Source: Cellulophaga sp. HaHa_2_95 (lineage in GTDB: Bacteria; Bacteroidota; Bacteroidia; Flavobacteriales; Flavobacteriaceae). From it: 64,000 nt of DNA. The position numbers were made by a program, and so were the translations under genes. Of the stretch, positions 1 through 9,779 are shown in pieces; positions within the stretch are counted from its first letter, which is position 1; every line of letters starts with the position of its first letter. The DNA is taken from assembly GCF_019278565.1 (NCBI RefSeq), contig NZ_CP058988.1:1860001-1924000 (forward strand), given 5' to 3'. A model generated the notes under the pieces. That model was not told the origin of the DNA, did not search any database, and saw only the letters and a program-made list of their open reading frames with translations.

Positions 1-3000
1 CTACATCGCATCCGGACAAATCGTTTAGAATAGAGTTGCTTGCTACTTCTGTAATTCTCTCACAGGCGCCAATAGAATTAGATCCGCCTTCATCAGTGAA
101 AGTATTGGTGTTTAATACTCCTTGAAAGGTAGAGTATGCTAAATTTTCTAGGGTAGAGGAACAAGCCGCTACGAAATCGGAACAATTCCCAGTTATAGAA
201 ACCGTAATACGGATACTATATTCTGGATCTCCCACTTCTACCAAGTTATTTGGGATGGTAAAGTTCAGGGTGTTATTAGCAACATCTTCTGTGTAGGATG
301 CTCCAGGAGCATCAGAAAAATCTACACCATCTAAAGTTACATTATTAGGGAGTATATTTCGAATCGTATAATTTACGGCATTATCATCTCCTGTATTTTG
401 AAAACGAAGTACGTATTCTATGGTCTGTCCTAAAGTGACAGCTTGACCGTTAATATCCGTTCCTCCTAAATTTTCAGTAGTATTTCCTAAAAATATTTCA
501 GGAGCAAATACTGGTACATAAGGGGCCGCAATAACAGTACCATCAGTAGCATCTACGACAGGTACTCCAGTACCATATTCTCCACCATCTCCACCATCAG
601 CAGTGTCGCTTTTATAAAATTCATTGGCATCGCTACAACCATCACCATCACTATCTAAGTCTAAATGATCAGGAATACCATCCATATCTGTGTCTAAATT
701 AGCACAGAATCCAGAGAAAGAATCCGTGTTGTAAGCTAGAAAAGCGATGTCTGCATTCGAAGACAGTTCTAAACGCAAATATGCAACATCATTAATGCTG
801 CTAGCAGGTATACCAAATTCTGCTAGTTCAATAGTTGCCAAGCGATAATCTCTGGTCGTATTTTTTGCGAAAACACTCCCATTAGCATTGTAAACATCTA
901 AATTATAAGAACCCACTACGGTAGATAGAGCTCCACTTCCTGTGTCTTGTACTTGTACGGCATTCCCTAAAGGAGCACCACTAGCATCGTACAAGCTAAT
1001 TATATGACCAGATCCTCCAGGTTGAGCAATCTGTGTTAATAAAATATCAGGAATACCATCACCAACGGTAGTTGCTACAATTGGGTCTATTTCATAAGTC
1101 CAATTATTTCCAATATTGGCGATTGCAGTACCTAAATCTAAACTGTTTTGACCATTGGTTAGCAAGGGGTTCAGTGGGTCAGTACTAGGGTCTCCTACTA
1201 CGGTTAAACCTAAGGCGTTATTTACATCACCATCATTAAGACTGGCTTCTATGGTCATTTCTCCATAGATATTATTTGAAGGTGTTAATCCTAACCAATT
1301 AGATTCAGAAATATTTAGATCTACCGAGCCATCATTATTTGTATCAATGCCATCCATCAAACCATTATTGTTGCTGTCAAAAATATCGTCATCTATAACA
1401 CCGGTAGAAAACGTAGTGCCGCTGGAAGTAAAGGCCAATAATTCGTGAGAAAGATTGGGTCTTGTACTATTTAGACTTGTAGAAGAACTTCTCCATAAAT
1501 CATTAAAATTGGTAAAAATTTCAGTTACTGGGCTTCCGCCCTGAACCGTTGAGGAAGGAGAGGTAAAACTTACTCCACTTGAAATAGTACACAGTTGTTC
1601 TACAGAATCATAAATACCGTCATTATCATCATCTAAATCAACAGAATCAATAACGCCATCTTTATCATAATCATTATGCACAATAATTCTTGCAGAAGGG
1701 GTGTCAGGCGTAGTGTTTGTATCCGTTTGGTCTTGTGTATTAGTAACTGTATTGACTAAGGTAAGTAAAGGAAGTATATCTATTTCATCACCTCGAACTT
1801 CCAATTCTAATTCGGCCGATTCACCACCATTGAGTGTTCCTATATTCCAAACATTTCCGCTGAAAGTACCTGAAATAGTAAAGTCAGACACCAGCGTTAA
1901 ACCAGCTGGAATATTATCTGTAATTCTAAGATTAGTTAATGGGCCAATACCATTATTTTTTACCTTGATGGTAAAAGTAGCTGTTTCGCCTTCCGTAATT
2001 TCGGACTTATCAACTGTTTTATTAATTTGTATATCTGGATCACAATACAATGCGTTAATCGGTTGAGAATCATACGTACAAGGACCTTTAGTACCTCTTA
2101 CGAAGAATTCTCCAGCTCCAGAAGGGGCATAGTTTGGACTATTTGCACCAGGGATAAGTACACCGTCTTCATACCATTGGTAGGCATCAAAATTTCCTGT
2201 GGCTTCAAATATTTCAGAACCAACAAAACATCCGCTACCTCCCCTAATCTCTAAAGTAACTTCAGGTACGGTATCAAATCCAGAAAAATATCCGGCAACA
2301 CCTTGGGCACCATTATAACCAAAAAAACCAACGGCAATAGGCCCTGTTGATTGTACACTTACATCACCATCCAAATTAGGTATAAAAAAAGTTTTCCAGT
2401 CGCTAGTTCCTGCAACTGGAACAGAAGCAGGTAAGGATACGGTACCACTACCATCGGTAACGGTAATGTTGGCATCTGGTGTATTTACTGCGGCGATTAT
2501 CGTAACCCCACCAGACATGATTGTCCCGGCAATATTTCTAATATTTGGAATATTATCCATGACATCTGGTAATAAGCAGTTTACAGGAGCTACGAAATTT
2601 AATCCTTGGGTATATACTGCACTAGCTCCCGCTAAACATTGATAGGCATAGGTATCTTTTGAGGTTTGTACAAACATGTTTGCACCCACGGTATTGGAAG
2701 AATAGTAGCTACTAGGAACTTCAAAATAATCCCCATTGTTTAAGGTTGCAATAGGGGTAGTACCTCCATTTACAAAAATTTGTGTATTGTCTGCGGTCGC
2801 TATCATTAAAGGAAACTCGGTTGTACCATTGGTACTACCGTTACCTCTTACAAAAACATAATCTTTTCCTAGTCTATTTTCAGGCACAGGTTGATCTATC
2901 CCTGCATCACGATTGGAGGAGCCTGTCTGGCGGCCAAAATTCATAGCTCCGTTACTAATAACAATATCTTTAGTAGCGGTTATAGATGCTCCAATCCATC

Positions 3001-3673
3001 CATCTCTCTGTGCCTGTGTTGGAGCGGTACCTACATAGGCCTCAAAAACGAAAGATTCGTTCGCATTCAAGGTAATTTGATACGTATTTGCTGTTATACC
3101 AGCGACATTATTCCCTAATCTGAATTCACAATTTGGGTCATAACCAGAAACATTTATTATGGTATTATCTTCCGTAGCCATTATCCCTAAAGTATTAGAC
3201 TTAGAAGAGTGTTCCCCTAAATTAGGAATACCTCCCCATTTAAATTTAGTACCCATGGCAACTCTACCCTTAGAAGTTAAGGATGCCGCTTGAGCTGCCG
3301 AATAACCTCTATAGTTTACATAAAATTTATTTCCGCTTGGCGATTCAAAACGGAGTCCACTATTGGTCAATACAACTCCTGTATTACTATTGTCCACCAA
3401 TGTAATATTATTATCCCCATTACCTAAGGTGTATACGGCCGGAGTCACATTTGATATAGAAAATGTCGCTATAGGGGTCGTACTTGTACCTCTATAGGCA
3501 TTTACCGTAAATGTTGTTGGTTCCGGAGTAGAAAGGTATACTGCTTGGTTTTGTATCCCTTGGTTATTTTGCCCCTGCTTTAAGGGTGGCAAGTAATGAA
3601 GGTCACTTAATTGGGCGTAACTAGCAAAACTAAATGCAAGTAAGGTAAGGAGGAAGAGTAGTTGCTTTTTCAT
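1..3673 (-). CDS. Large secreted surface protein, N-terminal 1224 codons (C-terminus outside the window)
   Basis: This is an open frame with no stop from 3673 to the window edge, so the C-terminus is missing. It starts with a signal peptide (KKQLLFLLTLLAFSFASYA, then Q). Residues about 25-470 match the adhesin that starts at 25023 and look like the IgGFc-binding-type N-terminal domain of Bacteroidota surface proteins. A DUF11-like beta domain follows (about 545-660, DPDIQINKTVDKSEITEGET). Acidic thrombospondin-3-type calcium motifs lie near 668 and 990 (DxDxDG), with a second DUF11-like module near 1050-1170. An in-frame ATG 11 codons upstream (3706) is possible, but 3673 gives a compact signal peptide. 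By analogy with its neighbours the missing end probably carries a T9SS type B sorting domain; that is inference. It is probably a cell-surface adhesin. Confidence 0.85.
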   Translation of the reverse strand, partial: MKKQLLFLLTLLAFSFASYAQLSDLHYLPPLKQGQNNQGIQNQAVYLSTPEPTTFTVNAYRGTSTTPIATFSISNVTPAVYTLGNGDNNITLVDNSNTGVVLTNSGLRFESPSGNKFYVNYRGYSAAQAASLTSKGRVAMGTKFKWGGIPNLGEHSSKSNTLGIMATEDNTIINVSGYDPNCEFRLGNNVAGITANTYQITLNANESFVFEAYVGTAPTQAQRDGWIGASITATKDIVISNGAMNFGRQTGSSNRDAGIDQPVPENRLGKDYVFVRGNGSTNGTTEFPLMIATADNTQIFVNGGTTPIATLNNGDYFEVPSSYYSSNTVGANMFVQTSKDTYAYQCLAGASAVYTQGLNFVAPVNCLLPDVMDNIPNIRNIAGTIMSGGVTIIAAVNTPDANITVTDGSGTVSLPASVPVAGTSDWKTFFIPNLDGDVSVQSTGPIAVGFFGYNGAQGVAGYFSGFDTVPEVTLEIRGGSGCFVGSEIFEATGNFDAYQWYEDGVLIPGANSPNYAPSGAGEFFVRGTKGPCTYDSQPINALYCDPDIQINKTVDKSEITEGETATFTIKVKNNGIGPLTNLRITDNIPAGLTLVSDFTISGTFSGNVWNIGTLNGGESAELELEVRGDEIDILPLLTLVNTVTNTQDQTDTNTTPDTPSARIIVHNDYDKDGVIDSVDLDDDNDGIYDSVEQLCTISSGVSFTSPSSTVQGGSPVTEIFTNFNDLWRSSSTSLNSTRPNLSHELLAFTSSGTTFSTGVIDDDIFDSNNNGLMDGIDTNNDGSVDLNISESNWLGLTPSNNIYGEMTIEASLNDGDVNNALGLTVVGDPSTDPLNPLLTNGQNSLDLGTAIANIGNNWTYEIDPIVATTVGDGIPDILLTQIAQPGGSGHIISLYDASGAPLGNAVQVQDTGSGALSTVVGSYNLDVYNANGSVFAKNTTRDYRLATIELAEFGIPASSINDVAYLRLELSSNADIAFLAYNTDSFSGFCANLDTDMDGIPDHLDLDSDGDGCSDANEFYKSDTADGGDGGEYGTGVPVVDATDGTVIAAPYVPVFAPEIFLGNTTENLGGTDINGQAVTLGQTIEYVLRFQNTGDDNAVNYTIRNILPNNVTLDGVDFSDAPGASYTEDVANNTLNFTIPNNLVEVGDPEYSIRITVSITGNCSDFVAACSSTLENLAYSTFQGVLNTNTFTDEGGSNSIGACERITEVASNSILNDLSGCDV

Positions 3674-3873
3674 GCTCGAAATGGAATTCAAAATAAATTT
3701 TACCATAAATAAAACAATATGTCGTCTCAATAAAAATTCTTTGTTGTGAATGGGGATACCTTTGTAGTGAATAGGGGGCGGGATGATGTTTAATTTTTTA
3801 TGTAGGAAAAATTATTCTATTGTAGGAGTAAAGATTTAAGAAGCTATTTATTCGTTTTTTTAGATATAAATAA

Positions 3874-3881
3874 TAACTTTA
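3874..3881 (+). promoter_or_regulatory. Possible -7 box (TAACTTTA)
   Basis: TAACTTTA matches the Bacteroidota -7 consensus TAnnTTTG except for the last base. It lies 30 bp before the ATG at 3911, with a TTCG 19 bp upstream where TTTG would be expected. A weak candidate. Confidence 0.25.
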
Positions 3882-3910
3882 GAACAAAACAATATAATTA
3901 GCCAGCTTTT

Positions 3911-4993
3911 ATGTCTGAAGAAAAATTAATGTCGAAAAAGAAGCCTGCTTATCCCGTGAGCAAGAAACTAAATACTTATTTGGAATTGTACAATCGAAAC
4001 ATTGAAATTCCAATTTTTTATGAGGATTTACTTCGTTTTTCGGGTTCCATTGTGGTGTATGATTCTAATGATGAAGACAGCCTTTGGGTACGTGTATATT
4101 ATTCAGAATTTGAACGACAAGAGATAGATATTAGCTTAAAAAAAGTATATTCTATTCTCTTATCTGATGGTGGAGATAATATTTTTCAATACTTAAATAT
4201 TGATGCAGTTGATTTCTGTACATTTGGAAATTCTAAGCCTTTTAGAATAAAAGTTAGAAATATTTTGAATGATAACTTCACCTATTTCTACGTTAAGAAA
4301 ACCGATGCTTCGCGTATTTACGGTTTAGAATTAGAGCATATGTTATCACCTTATAATCTAAACTTTTTGGTCTATAAAAATACCTTGATAGAAGAACATA
4401 TTGCCGGCATTCCAGGAGATGTTTTTATAAAAGAGATGTTGCCAAAATGTACGGAATCAGAAAAAACCCAATTAGCTAAAGAGTTTGTGAAGTTTAATGA
4501 ACGTTGTATGATACGTCTTTTAGGAGATATGCGCTCTTATAATTATGTGATTGTACCGGTGCATGATTTTGATCATGTGGTGTACCGAATTAGGGCAATA
4601 GATTTTGATCAGCAGTGTTTTGAAGGAAAATTAAAAGTATACAGGCCTCAATTTTTTAAAGAGAATTACCAGATGGTAGAGCTTGTACGTCTTAAGTTAC
4701 AGACCAAGTCTGTAGATCAATATAAACTGGAAGAGCGCTCTATTGTTGCAAAAAGAATCAAGAGTTCTGGGAATAGGATTAAAAGATTGTTGAAGGCTTG
4801 TTTGGTAGATAACATATCCACGAAAGATAATATAGAGTTATTGAAATCAGAAATTTACGAACTCACCTTGGATATGGATTTTAAAAATTGTAAAAAAATG
4901 GGCGAAGTATTGAACCTCGCCCTAGATTTTGTAAAACGGAACTATGAAGATGTAAGTATGAAACAAATCATAGAACAACGAATAAACCTTTAA
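3911..4993 (+). CDS. Unrecognised 360-aa protein with protein-kinase-like motifs
   Basis: I do not recognise the family by name. The chain is soluble, with no signal peptide or membrane segment. The motif order resembles a divergent kinase or aminoglycoside-phosphotransferase fold. There is a strand with paired lysines (YFYVKK, K129/K130), then acidic residues in a following segment (E140, E142). Next is LGDMRSYNYV with D206 and N211, which have the same D-x4-N spacing as a kinase catalytic loop. Last is AIDFDQQ (D231-F232-D233) where the metal-binding DFG would be. A basic helical tail of about 100 residues follows. The start at 3911 is used; an ATG at 3929 is an alternative. Its stop abuts the stop of the convergent nucleoid-associated gene with no bases between. 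The kinase assignment is inference; the gene itself is certain. Confidence 0.8.
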   Translation: MSEEKLMSKKKPAYPVSKKLNTYLELYNRNIEIPIFYEDLLRFSGSIVVYDSNDEDSLWVRVYYSEFERQEIDISLKKVYSILLSDGGDNIFQYLNIDAVDFCTFGNSKPFRIKVRNILNDNFTYFYVKKTDASRIYGLELEHMLSPYNLNFLVYKNTLIEEHIAGIPGDVFIKEMLPKCTESEKTQLAKEFVKFNERCMIRLLGDMRSYNYVIVPVHDFDHVVYRIRAIDFDQQCFEGKLKVYRPQFFKENYQMVELVRLKLQTKSVDQYKLEERSIVAKRIKSSGNRIKRLLKACLVDNISTKDNIELLKSEIYELTLDMDFKNCKKMGEVLNLALDFVKRNYEDVSMKQIIEQRINL

Positions 4994-6052
4994 TTAGCTT
5001 TTTTGCTCCTTATTGAAGTATACTAGATAATAATACATTTGCTTTTCTTCATCCCATCCTTTTTCAACAAATTTCTCTGCTGATTCTGGATTGATGAAGT
5101 CTAGCTTTATTTGAATGTTAGTATCTAAATTAATGACGTTCTTTATTTTCTTACGAGCATCAGATACCGCTTTATTGGCAATGTCAAATGTAGAAACATC
5201 TTCAACGCTATATTTAGGTCCTTTTTCTGTTTTATAATTTTTAAATTCTGGAATTAAATCTGGATTTTCCATTACTTCATTTAAGAATGTGTTCTCCTCA
5301 AAAGAATCATTCTTAGCAAAATGGTTTACAGCTCTGTTCATGAAAAGCACTTCTTGTTGCTTATCTTCTGCAGGAAGCACAACGTCTTTAGCAAAGTTTT
5401 GACAAAACTTTAGATAGTTTTTAGTTTTAAAGTTATCATCAGAAAGCGGTTCTACGCCTAAAAATTCTTCCAACCAATATTTAGAATCGTACCTGTTGCT
5501 ATCAACAGAAAGTACTTTGTATCCTTCTTCTTTTCCGGTATTAAAGATTAAACATCCTTTGTCTAATTTATTAATATTGATTCCTTGTTGTACTATAATA
5601 TCGAGGTTGCTACCTTTTTCTTCAAACTGAATAAAATCATGTTTTAATTCACTCTTAAAAATACCTATAGCATCTACTTTTACGTTATCTAAAAGAACAC
5701 CACTTAAATGTGCCACATACACTTCACCACTTTTAATATGTGGGTGGTTAGACTGCTCATAGAGATAAGATGCTATTTTTTTAGAATTGGCATGAATACT
5801 ATCTGGATCTGCAAAGATCTCCGAAGTAATTTTATACATCTCATTAAATTCTACATCTACATCGTTCGCAAAATTGAAATAGTTTTCTTCTTTCTCTCTA
5901 AAAGGTTTGAAAAAATATTCTTTTAAGAGACCTGTAGTCTCGTCATTTAAACTATGCGGTGTTTCTGATAAGAAAATAGCTTCGTTTTTATTTTTGTTTC
6001 CCACACGATGAAGCGAGATACTTTCTATTTGAGTCGCGTATAAATTAATCAT
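4994..6052 (-). CDS. Nucleoid-associated protein (NdpA/YejK family)
   Basis: The 352 residues match the 37-kDa nucleoid-associated protein family. The features are an N-terminal region rich in helices, a central segment (SGEVYVAHLSGVLLDNVKVD, near residue 105) followed by IGIFKSE, and a C-terminal beta domain with the typical ending (EKGWDEEKQMYYYLVYFN). Full length agrees with the family (about 335-350). In Proteobacteria the homologue binds the nucleoid; in Bacteroidota the role is not well defined. The gene is convergent with the kinase-like gene at 3911 and separated by 74 bp from the gene upstream of it on the same strand (6127-6621), so it could be co-transcribed with it. Family assignment is from recognition of the overall sequence pattern. 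Confidence 0.85.
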   Translation of the reverse strand: MINLYATQIESISLHRVGNKNKNEAIFLSETPHSLNDETTGLLKEYFFKPFREKEENYFNFANDVDVEFNEMYKITSEIFADPDSIHANSKKIASYLYEQSNHPHIKSGEVYVAHLSGVLLDNVKVDAIGIFKSELKHDFIQFEEKGSNLDIIVQQGININKLDKGCLIFNTGKEEGYKVLSVDSNRYDSKYWLEEFLGVEPLSDDNFKTKNYLKFCQNFAKDVVLPAEDKQQEVLFMNRAVNHFAKNDSFEENTFLNEVMENPDLIPEFKNYKTEKGPKYSVEDVSTFDIANKAVSDARKKIKNVINLDTNIQIKLDFINPESAEKFVEKGWDEEKQMYYYLVYFNKEQKS

Positions 6053-6126
6053 AGTTTATATAAAGGTAAATTAGTGTTTGTTGCTCTTAGTGTTTATATA
6101 ATGTTTACTGTTGAAAAAGAAGGATT

Positions 6127-6621
6127 TTAATTCCAATTTTCATCAAAATCTAAATCATCATAGCTATCAAAAGTATCATCAAAATCAAAAGTAGGATCTG
6201 CTTCAAATGTTTTTTCAGGTGGAGAATCTGGCAGCTCTCCAAAACTAAATAATATGTTAGGGTAGGTTCTTCCGTCTTCTTTAGGTACAATATCTGCTAG
6301 CTCAACAAAGAATGTCCACATACTTAAAAAGTCGTAGACATAGATAAGTTTTGGCGTATCTTCTGTAATAATATCTTCTAGAAACGTTTCGTTCATTAAA
6401 CGAATATCAGAACCATTTTCACTGATGTCATGTAGCGCTATCTCCTCGTCTTGAATCCATTCCTCATTACAAGTATAGAAAGAAGCCATTTCATTGCCTA
6501 AAAACCCAAATGCTTGTGTTATGGCATTATGAAAATCTTCTAGCGTTGTACTTGCCTCAATTTCAATGTCTCTAAAGATGTCTTCCTCTGTATCTAATAT
6601 TATGCGAATCTTATAAATCAT
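6127..6621 (-). CDS. PRiA4 ORF3-like domain protein
   Basis: This 164-aa acidic protein has the fold signature of the plasmid pRiA4b ORF-3-like family: an N-terminal strand-helix segment (IYKIRIILDTEEDIFRDIEI followed by LEDFHNAITQAFGF), a central F-Y-x(n)-E-W segment, and the conserved YVYDFLSMWTFFVEL motif near residues 94-108. The last 30 residues are a strongly acidic tail (repeated D, F, E). The domain is common as a chromosomal single gene in Bacteroidota and its biochemical role is unknown. It lies just downstream of the heme A synthase gene (27 bp gap), which suggests transcriptional read-through rather than a shared function. Confidence 0.8.
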   Translation of the reverse strand: MIYKIRIILDTEEDIFRDIEIEASTTLEDFHNAITQAFGFLGNEMASFYTCNEEWIQDEEIALHDISENGSDIRLMNETFLEDIITEDTPKLIYVYDFLSMWTFFVELADIVPKEDGRTYPNILFSFGELPDSPPEKTFEADPTFDFDDTFDSYDDLDFDENWN

Positions 6622-6648
6622 TATTTTGATTTTTTTAGGGGTACAAAG

Positions 6649-7683
6649 TTACAAAGAATTAAGGCTTGATTTAGTTTTTGATGCTTCTAAAACCAAATAG
6701 AATTGTACTCCAAAAAGAATTGCAGCAACGACCATGTGAAAGGTCTGACTACCAAAAGGGAAATCAACATAATACATCGTAATACCAGAAATTATTTCTA
6801 GTAATAATAAAAGTAATACCCATCTTATTTTTTCGAACCCTAATTCGAATTTATAAATCAAATAAGCTATATAAAGGTTTAAAACTCCCACAAAAATGGA
6901 AAAAGACCTGTGTATATAAAATTGAAGGGTAGGATTCATTAGCCATTGACTCTTGGCATCTTCTCCAAAAATATCTATTTGCAGGTCTATAAATTGCCGT
7001 ACTTGAGTCCCAATAATAATTTGAATAAGGGTAACTATTAATGATGCCCACAGCAATTTATACAAATTTCGACTGGCTTTATAGATTTTATCTGTTTCAG
7101 AAGTTTTATAAATAATATAAATTAACATAGCAACAATCACTAAAGCCATGACCATATGAACGGTAATTTTGACGGGTTCTAATAAGGAATACACTACTGT
7201 TGCGCCTAGCCATGCTTGAAACCCCATTCCAAAAACTACCAACCAGGAGAGAATGGTTATGCGTTTGTTTTTTCTCCAATACCCAAAAGATAAAGCAGCA
7301 AGAATAAGTGTAGCAAATCCTGCGAGTGCTCCAAAAAGCCTATTTATATATTCAATCCATGTATGCCATACATTAAAAATAGCATAGTCATGCTTGGTGT
7401 ATTCTTCCCAATTCGAGGCATTATATTTTGCTGAGGTTGTAAAGTCTGTTTTAGCAACTTTTAAAGCTTCGCTGTGAATAATAACTTGGCCTTTTTCAAA
7501 AGTTTTGTTTTTATCCCAATTTAAAACAGATTCATCAGTAGGAGGTATGTAGTATCCAAAACATTTAGGCCAATCAGGACACCCCATTCCACTTCCTGTC
7601 ATCCGCACGACAGCTCCTGCTACGATGACCAAATACACCAATACGAGGGTAATTTGGGCTATTTTTCTAAAGTACTTTTGCAT
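6649..7683 (-). CDS. ctaA: Heme A synthase (COX15/CtaA family)
   Basis: The enzyme oxidises the C8 methyl of heme O to the formyl group of heme A for cytochrome aa3-type oxidases, in the cytoplasmic membrane. The 344 residues have eight predicted membrane segments arranged as two similar four-helix halves. Diagnostic motifs are RMTGSGMGCPDWPKCFG (residues 27-43, with the C35/C41 pair), WHTWIEYINR with H107 and E111, TVHM with H176, and in the second half FYIHRS and TFHMV carrying the heme-ligand histidines. The start after a clear stop-rich gap gives a first helix directly after a short basic leader. No other heme or oxidase gene is nearby in the window. Confidence 0.95.
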   Translation of the reverse strand: MQKYFRKIAQITLVLVYLVIVAGAVVRMTGSGMGCPDWPKCFGYYIPPTDESVLNWDKNKTFEKGQVIIHSEALKVAKTDFTTSAKYNASNWEEYTKHDYAIFNVWHTWIEYINRLFGALAGFATLILAALSFGYWRKNKRITILSWLVVFGMGFQAWLGATVVYSLLEPVKITVHMVMALVIVAMLIYIIYKTSETDKIYKASRNLYKLLWASLIVTLIQIIIGTQVRQFIDLQIDIFGEDAKSQWLMNPTLQFYIHRSFSIFVGVLNLYIAYLIYKFELGFEKIRWVLLLLLLEIISGITMYYVDFPFGSQTFHMVVAAILFGVQFYLVLEASKTKSSLNSL

Positions 7684-7766
7684 TCACTTTTTTATTTTAC
7701 AAAATTACTACTCTTTGTTCAATTTAGGAAGAAAGTTTGCTGCTGTTTCAAAGGGTTTTAAAATAT

Positions 7767-7805
7767 AAAAAGCGGAAAAACTCTAGATGAGAATTTCCGC
7801 TTTTT
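7767..7805 (-). terminator. Intrinsic terminator after the PorE-like gene
   Basis: A 12-bp perfect stem (AAAAAGCGGAAA at 7767-7778 pairing with 7794-7805) with a 15-base loop. The A/T arms give a U-run on the minus strand. It lies 20 bp past the stop of the 7826-9769 gene and closes the adhesin-PorP-OmpA operon. Confidence 0.75.
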
Positions 7806-7825
7806 TAAAGTAGGGTAGGAGTCTA

Positions 7826-9769
7826 TTATTCTACGACAATAAACTCTGATCTTCTATTTTGTTGGTGTTTTTCAGCACTGCAAGTAACGTTGTTTTTACA
7901 CTCGTTGGTTAATTGTGTTTCGCCAAACCCTTTGAATGTTAATCGGGAAGCATCAATACCTTTCTTCACTAAATAATCATAGGTAGCTTTGGCTCTTCGT
8001 TCAGAAAGCCTATTGTTATAGGCATCATTTGCTCTAGCATCTGTATGAGAACCAATTCTTATTTTAGTACCTGGGTATTGGTTTAAATAAGCTATGACCT
8101 TTTCCATTATTATTTGTGCATCTTTTCTAATATAAGATTGATCAAAATCAAAATAGATTTTCTCTAAATTTAATTTTTTAGCAAGATCTGCTCCTAAATC
8201 TGCAGGAGCAAAATTAGAAATAAGAAGAATTTCAATATCATTGATTTCTAAGTTTGTTCCTATTTCAACCGAAGTAGTTGCCTCTGCATAATTTTCTTTT
8301 AAGGTTATGATGGTATATGCTCCTTTTTCACAAGAACTATCTAGATCAAAGTTTCCTTCAGAATCAGAAATACCTTTGCCTATAACCTCACCATTTGCAT
8401 TGGTGATATTTAATACAGCATCCGCTATTATTTCTTTTGTTTTTTCATCTTTTACGATGCCTTTTAAATTTGAATAACAGTTAAAATCTAAGGCTTTCGA
8501 TTCTGAAAAACCGTAAATATCGTCACTACCTATACCATTTTCACGGTTAGAAGCAAAATAGCCTTTCTTAGTTGTGTTATTAATTATGTATGAAAAATCA
8601 TCCTGCTCACTATTTAAAGGTTGCCCTAAGTTTTTTGCTTTGGTGCGTTCTAATTCGGCTAAATCAATTCCGAAAACATCTAAACCTCCTAATCCAGGAT
8701 GTCCGTCTGATGCGAAATATAAAATATCCATATCAGAAATATTTGGAAACGTTTCTCTAGACTCTGTATTCACACTAGCGCCTAAATTTACGGGAGTACC
8801 ATAAGAACCGTCATTATTAATAGTTACATAAAAAATATCAGAAGCGCCTAAAGTTCCAGGCCTGTCCGAAGCAAAATATAATTTAGTTTCATCCGCACTT
8901 AATGCAGGGTGTGCCGTAGAATAGTCTTCTCCGTTAAAAGGCAATGCAGTAATACCTGCCCAAGCTCCGTCTATTAATGTTGCTTTGTACAATTTTAAAC
9001 GGCTCACACCTTCTTCATCTCTAGAAAAGCTTCCATTTTTAAAATTATTTCGGGTAAAGTACATGGTCTGACCATCTCTAGTGAAAACAGGAGAAGATTC
9101 ATGTGCTTTTTTATTAATCGTTTTGGAAAGTTTTGTAGGCGTCGTAAAATCATCATTCTCTGTTACCGATGTTTTGTATAAGTTTAAGAACGATTTTCTG
9201 TTCCAAAGGTGAATTGTTTTGGTTACGGTTCCTGAATCTCTTGCAGAAGAAAATATCAATTCATTTTCATAAAAAGCAGGAGAGAAATCAGATTCTTTAG
9301 AATTGATCGGTAAATTTTTAATGGAGTAGCGACCAGAATTCTCTTTGATAGCGGTTAGATAGTCTTTTTCGTTATTAAATTTTTCAGCACGGCCATCCAT
9401 TGCTTTTGCTTGCTCAAATTTTTCCATCCACGCATCCGATGCATCATACTCCTTTAGAGATTTTAAGGTTTGCGCATACCGGTATAGATACTCAGGATCT
9501 ATGGTCGTATTTTCAAGTTCAAACAATTTTTGATACCAAGTTGATGCCTCTTTGTATTGGGCATTCATATAATTAGCATCGCCAAGATTTTTGTAAACTT
9601 CCTCAGAAGAGTATCCTTCTTTAATTAAATCTTCATAAGAACTAATAGCATCTGCATAATCAAAACTATTAAATTTAGATTGTGCTTTTACCGCTTGTTT
9701 TTCCTGTGCTTGCAAACCAAAGCTTACAAACGCCGTACAAAAAACAATGTGTGTTAATTTAAATTTCAT
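7826..9769 (-). CDS. PorE-like outer-membrane-associated protein: TPR, WD40/PD40 propeller, CRD and OmpA domains
   Basis: The signal peptide covers about residues 1-21 (ending LQAQ). Residues 27-120 are TPR-like helices. Residues about 170-430 hold PD40/WD40-type propeller blades (repeated SSPVFTRDGQTMYFTRN, HPALSADETKLYFASD and FPNISDMDILYFASDGHPG motifs). Residues about 430-515 form a carboxypeptidase-regulatory-like beta domain (LKGIVKDEKTKEIIADA). The C-terminus (535-647) is an OmpA peptidoglycan-binding domain (YFDFDQSYIRKDA, then GSHTDARANDAYNNRLSERR). This order is that of PorE in the type IX secretion system, and paralogues with it often sit next to PorP/SprF genes. It follows the PorP gene by 12 bp and is the last gene of that operon. 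It probably anchors the PorP partner to peptidoglycan; that part is inference. Confidence 0.9.
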   Translation of the reverse strand: MKFKLTHIVFCTAFVSFGLQAQEKQAVKAQSKFNSFDYADAISSYEDLIKEGYSSEEVYKNLGDANYMNAQYKEASTWYQKLFELENTTIDPEYLYRYAQTLKSLKEYDASDAWMEKFEQAKAMDGRAEKFNNEKDYLTAIKENSGRYSIKNLPINSKESDFSPAFYENELIFSSARDSGTVTKTIHLWNRKSFLNLYKTSVTENDDFTTPTKLSKTINKKAHESSPVFTRDGQTMYFTRNNFKNGSFSRDEEGVSRLKLYKATLIDGAWAGITALPFNGEDYSTAHPALSADETKLYFASDRPGTLGASDIFYVTINNDGSYGTPVNLGASVNTESRETFPNISDMDILYFASDGHPGLGGLDVFGIDLAELERTKAKNLGQPLNSEQDDFSYIINNTTKKGYFASNRENGIGSDDIYGFSESKALDFNCYSNLKGIVKDEKTKEIIADAVLNITNANGEVIGKGISDSEGNFDLDSSCEKGAYTIITLKENYAEATTSVEIGTNLEINDIEILLISNFAPADLGADLAKKLNLEKIYFDFDQSYIRKDAQIIMEKVIAYLNQYPGTKIRIGSHTDARANDAYNNRLSERRAKATYDYLVKKGIDASRLTFKGFGETQLTNECKNNVTCSAEKHQQNRRSEFIVVE

Positions 9770-9779
9770 GTTTATTGTG

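Noticed and set aside
6127..6621. Transposon or plasmid remnant, because of the pRiA4b ORF-3/IS1096-type family name
   Set aside because: The domain is common as a plain chromosomal gene in Bacteroidota; no terminal repeats or transposase are nearby.
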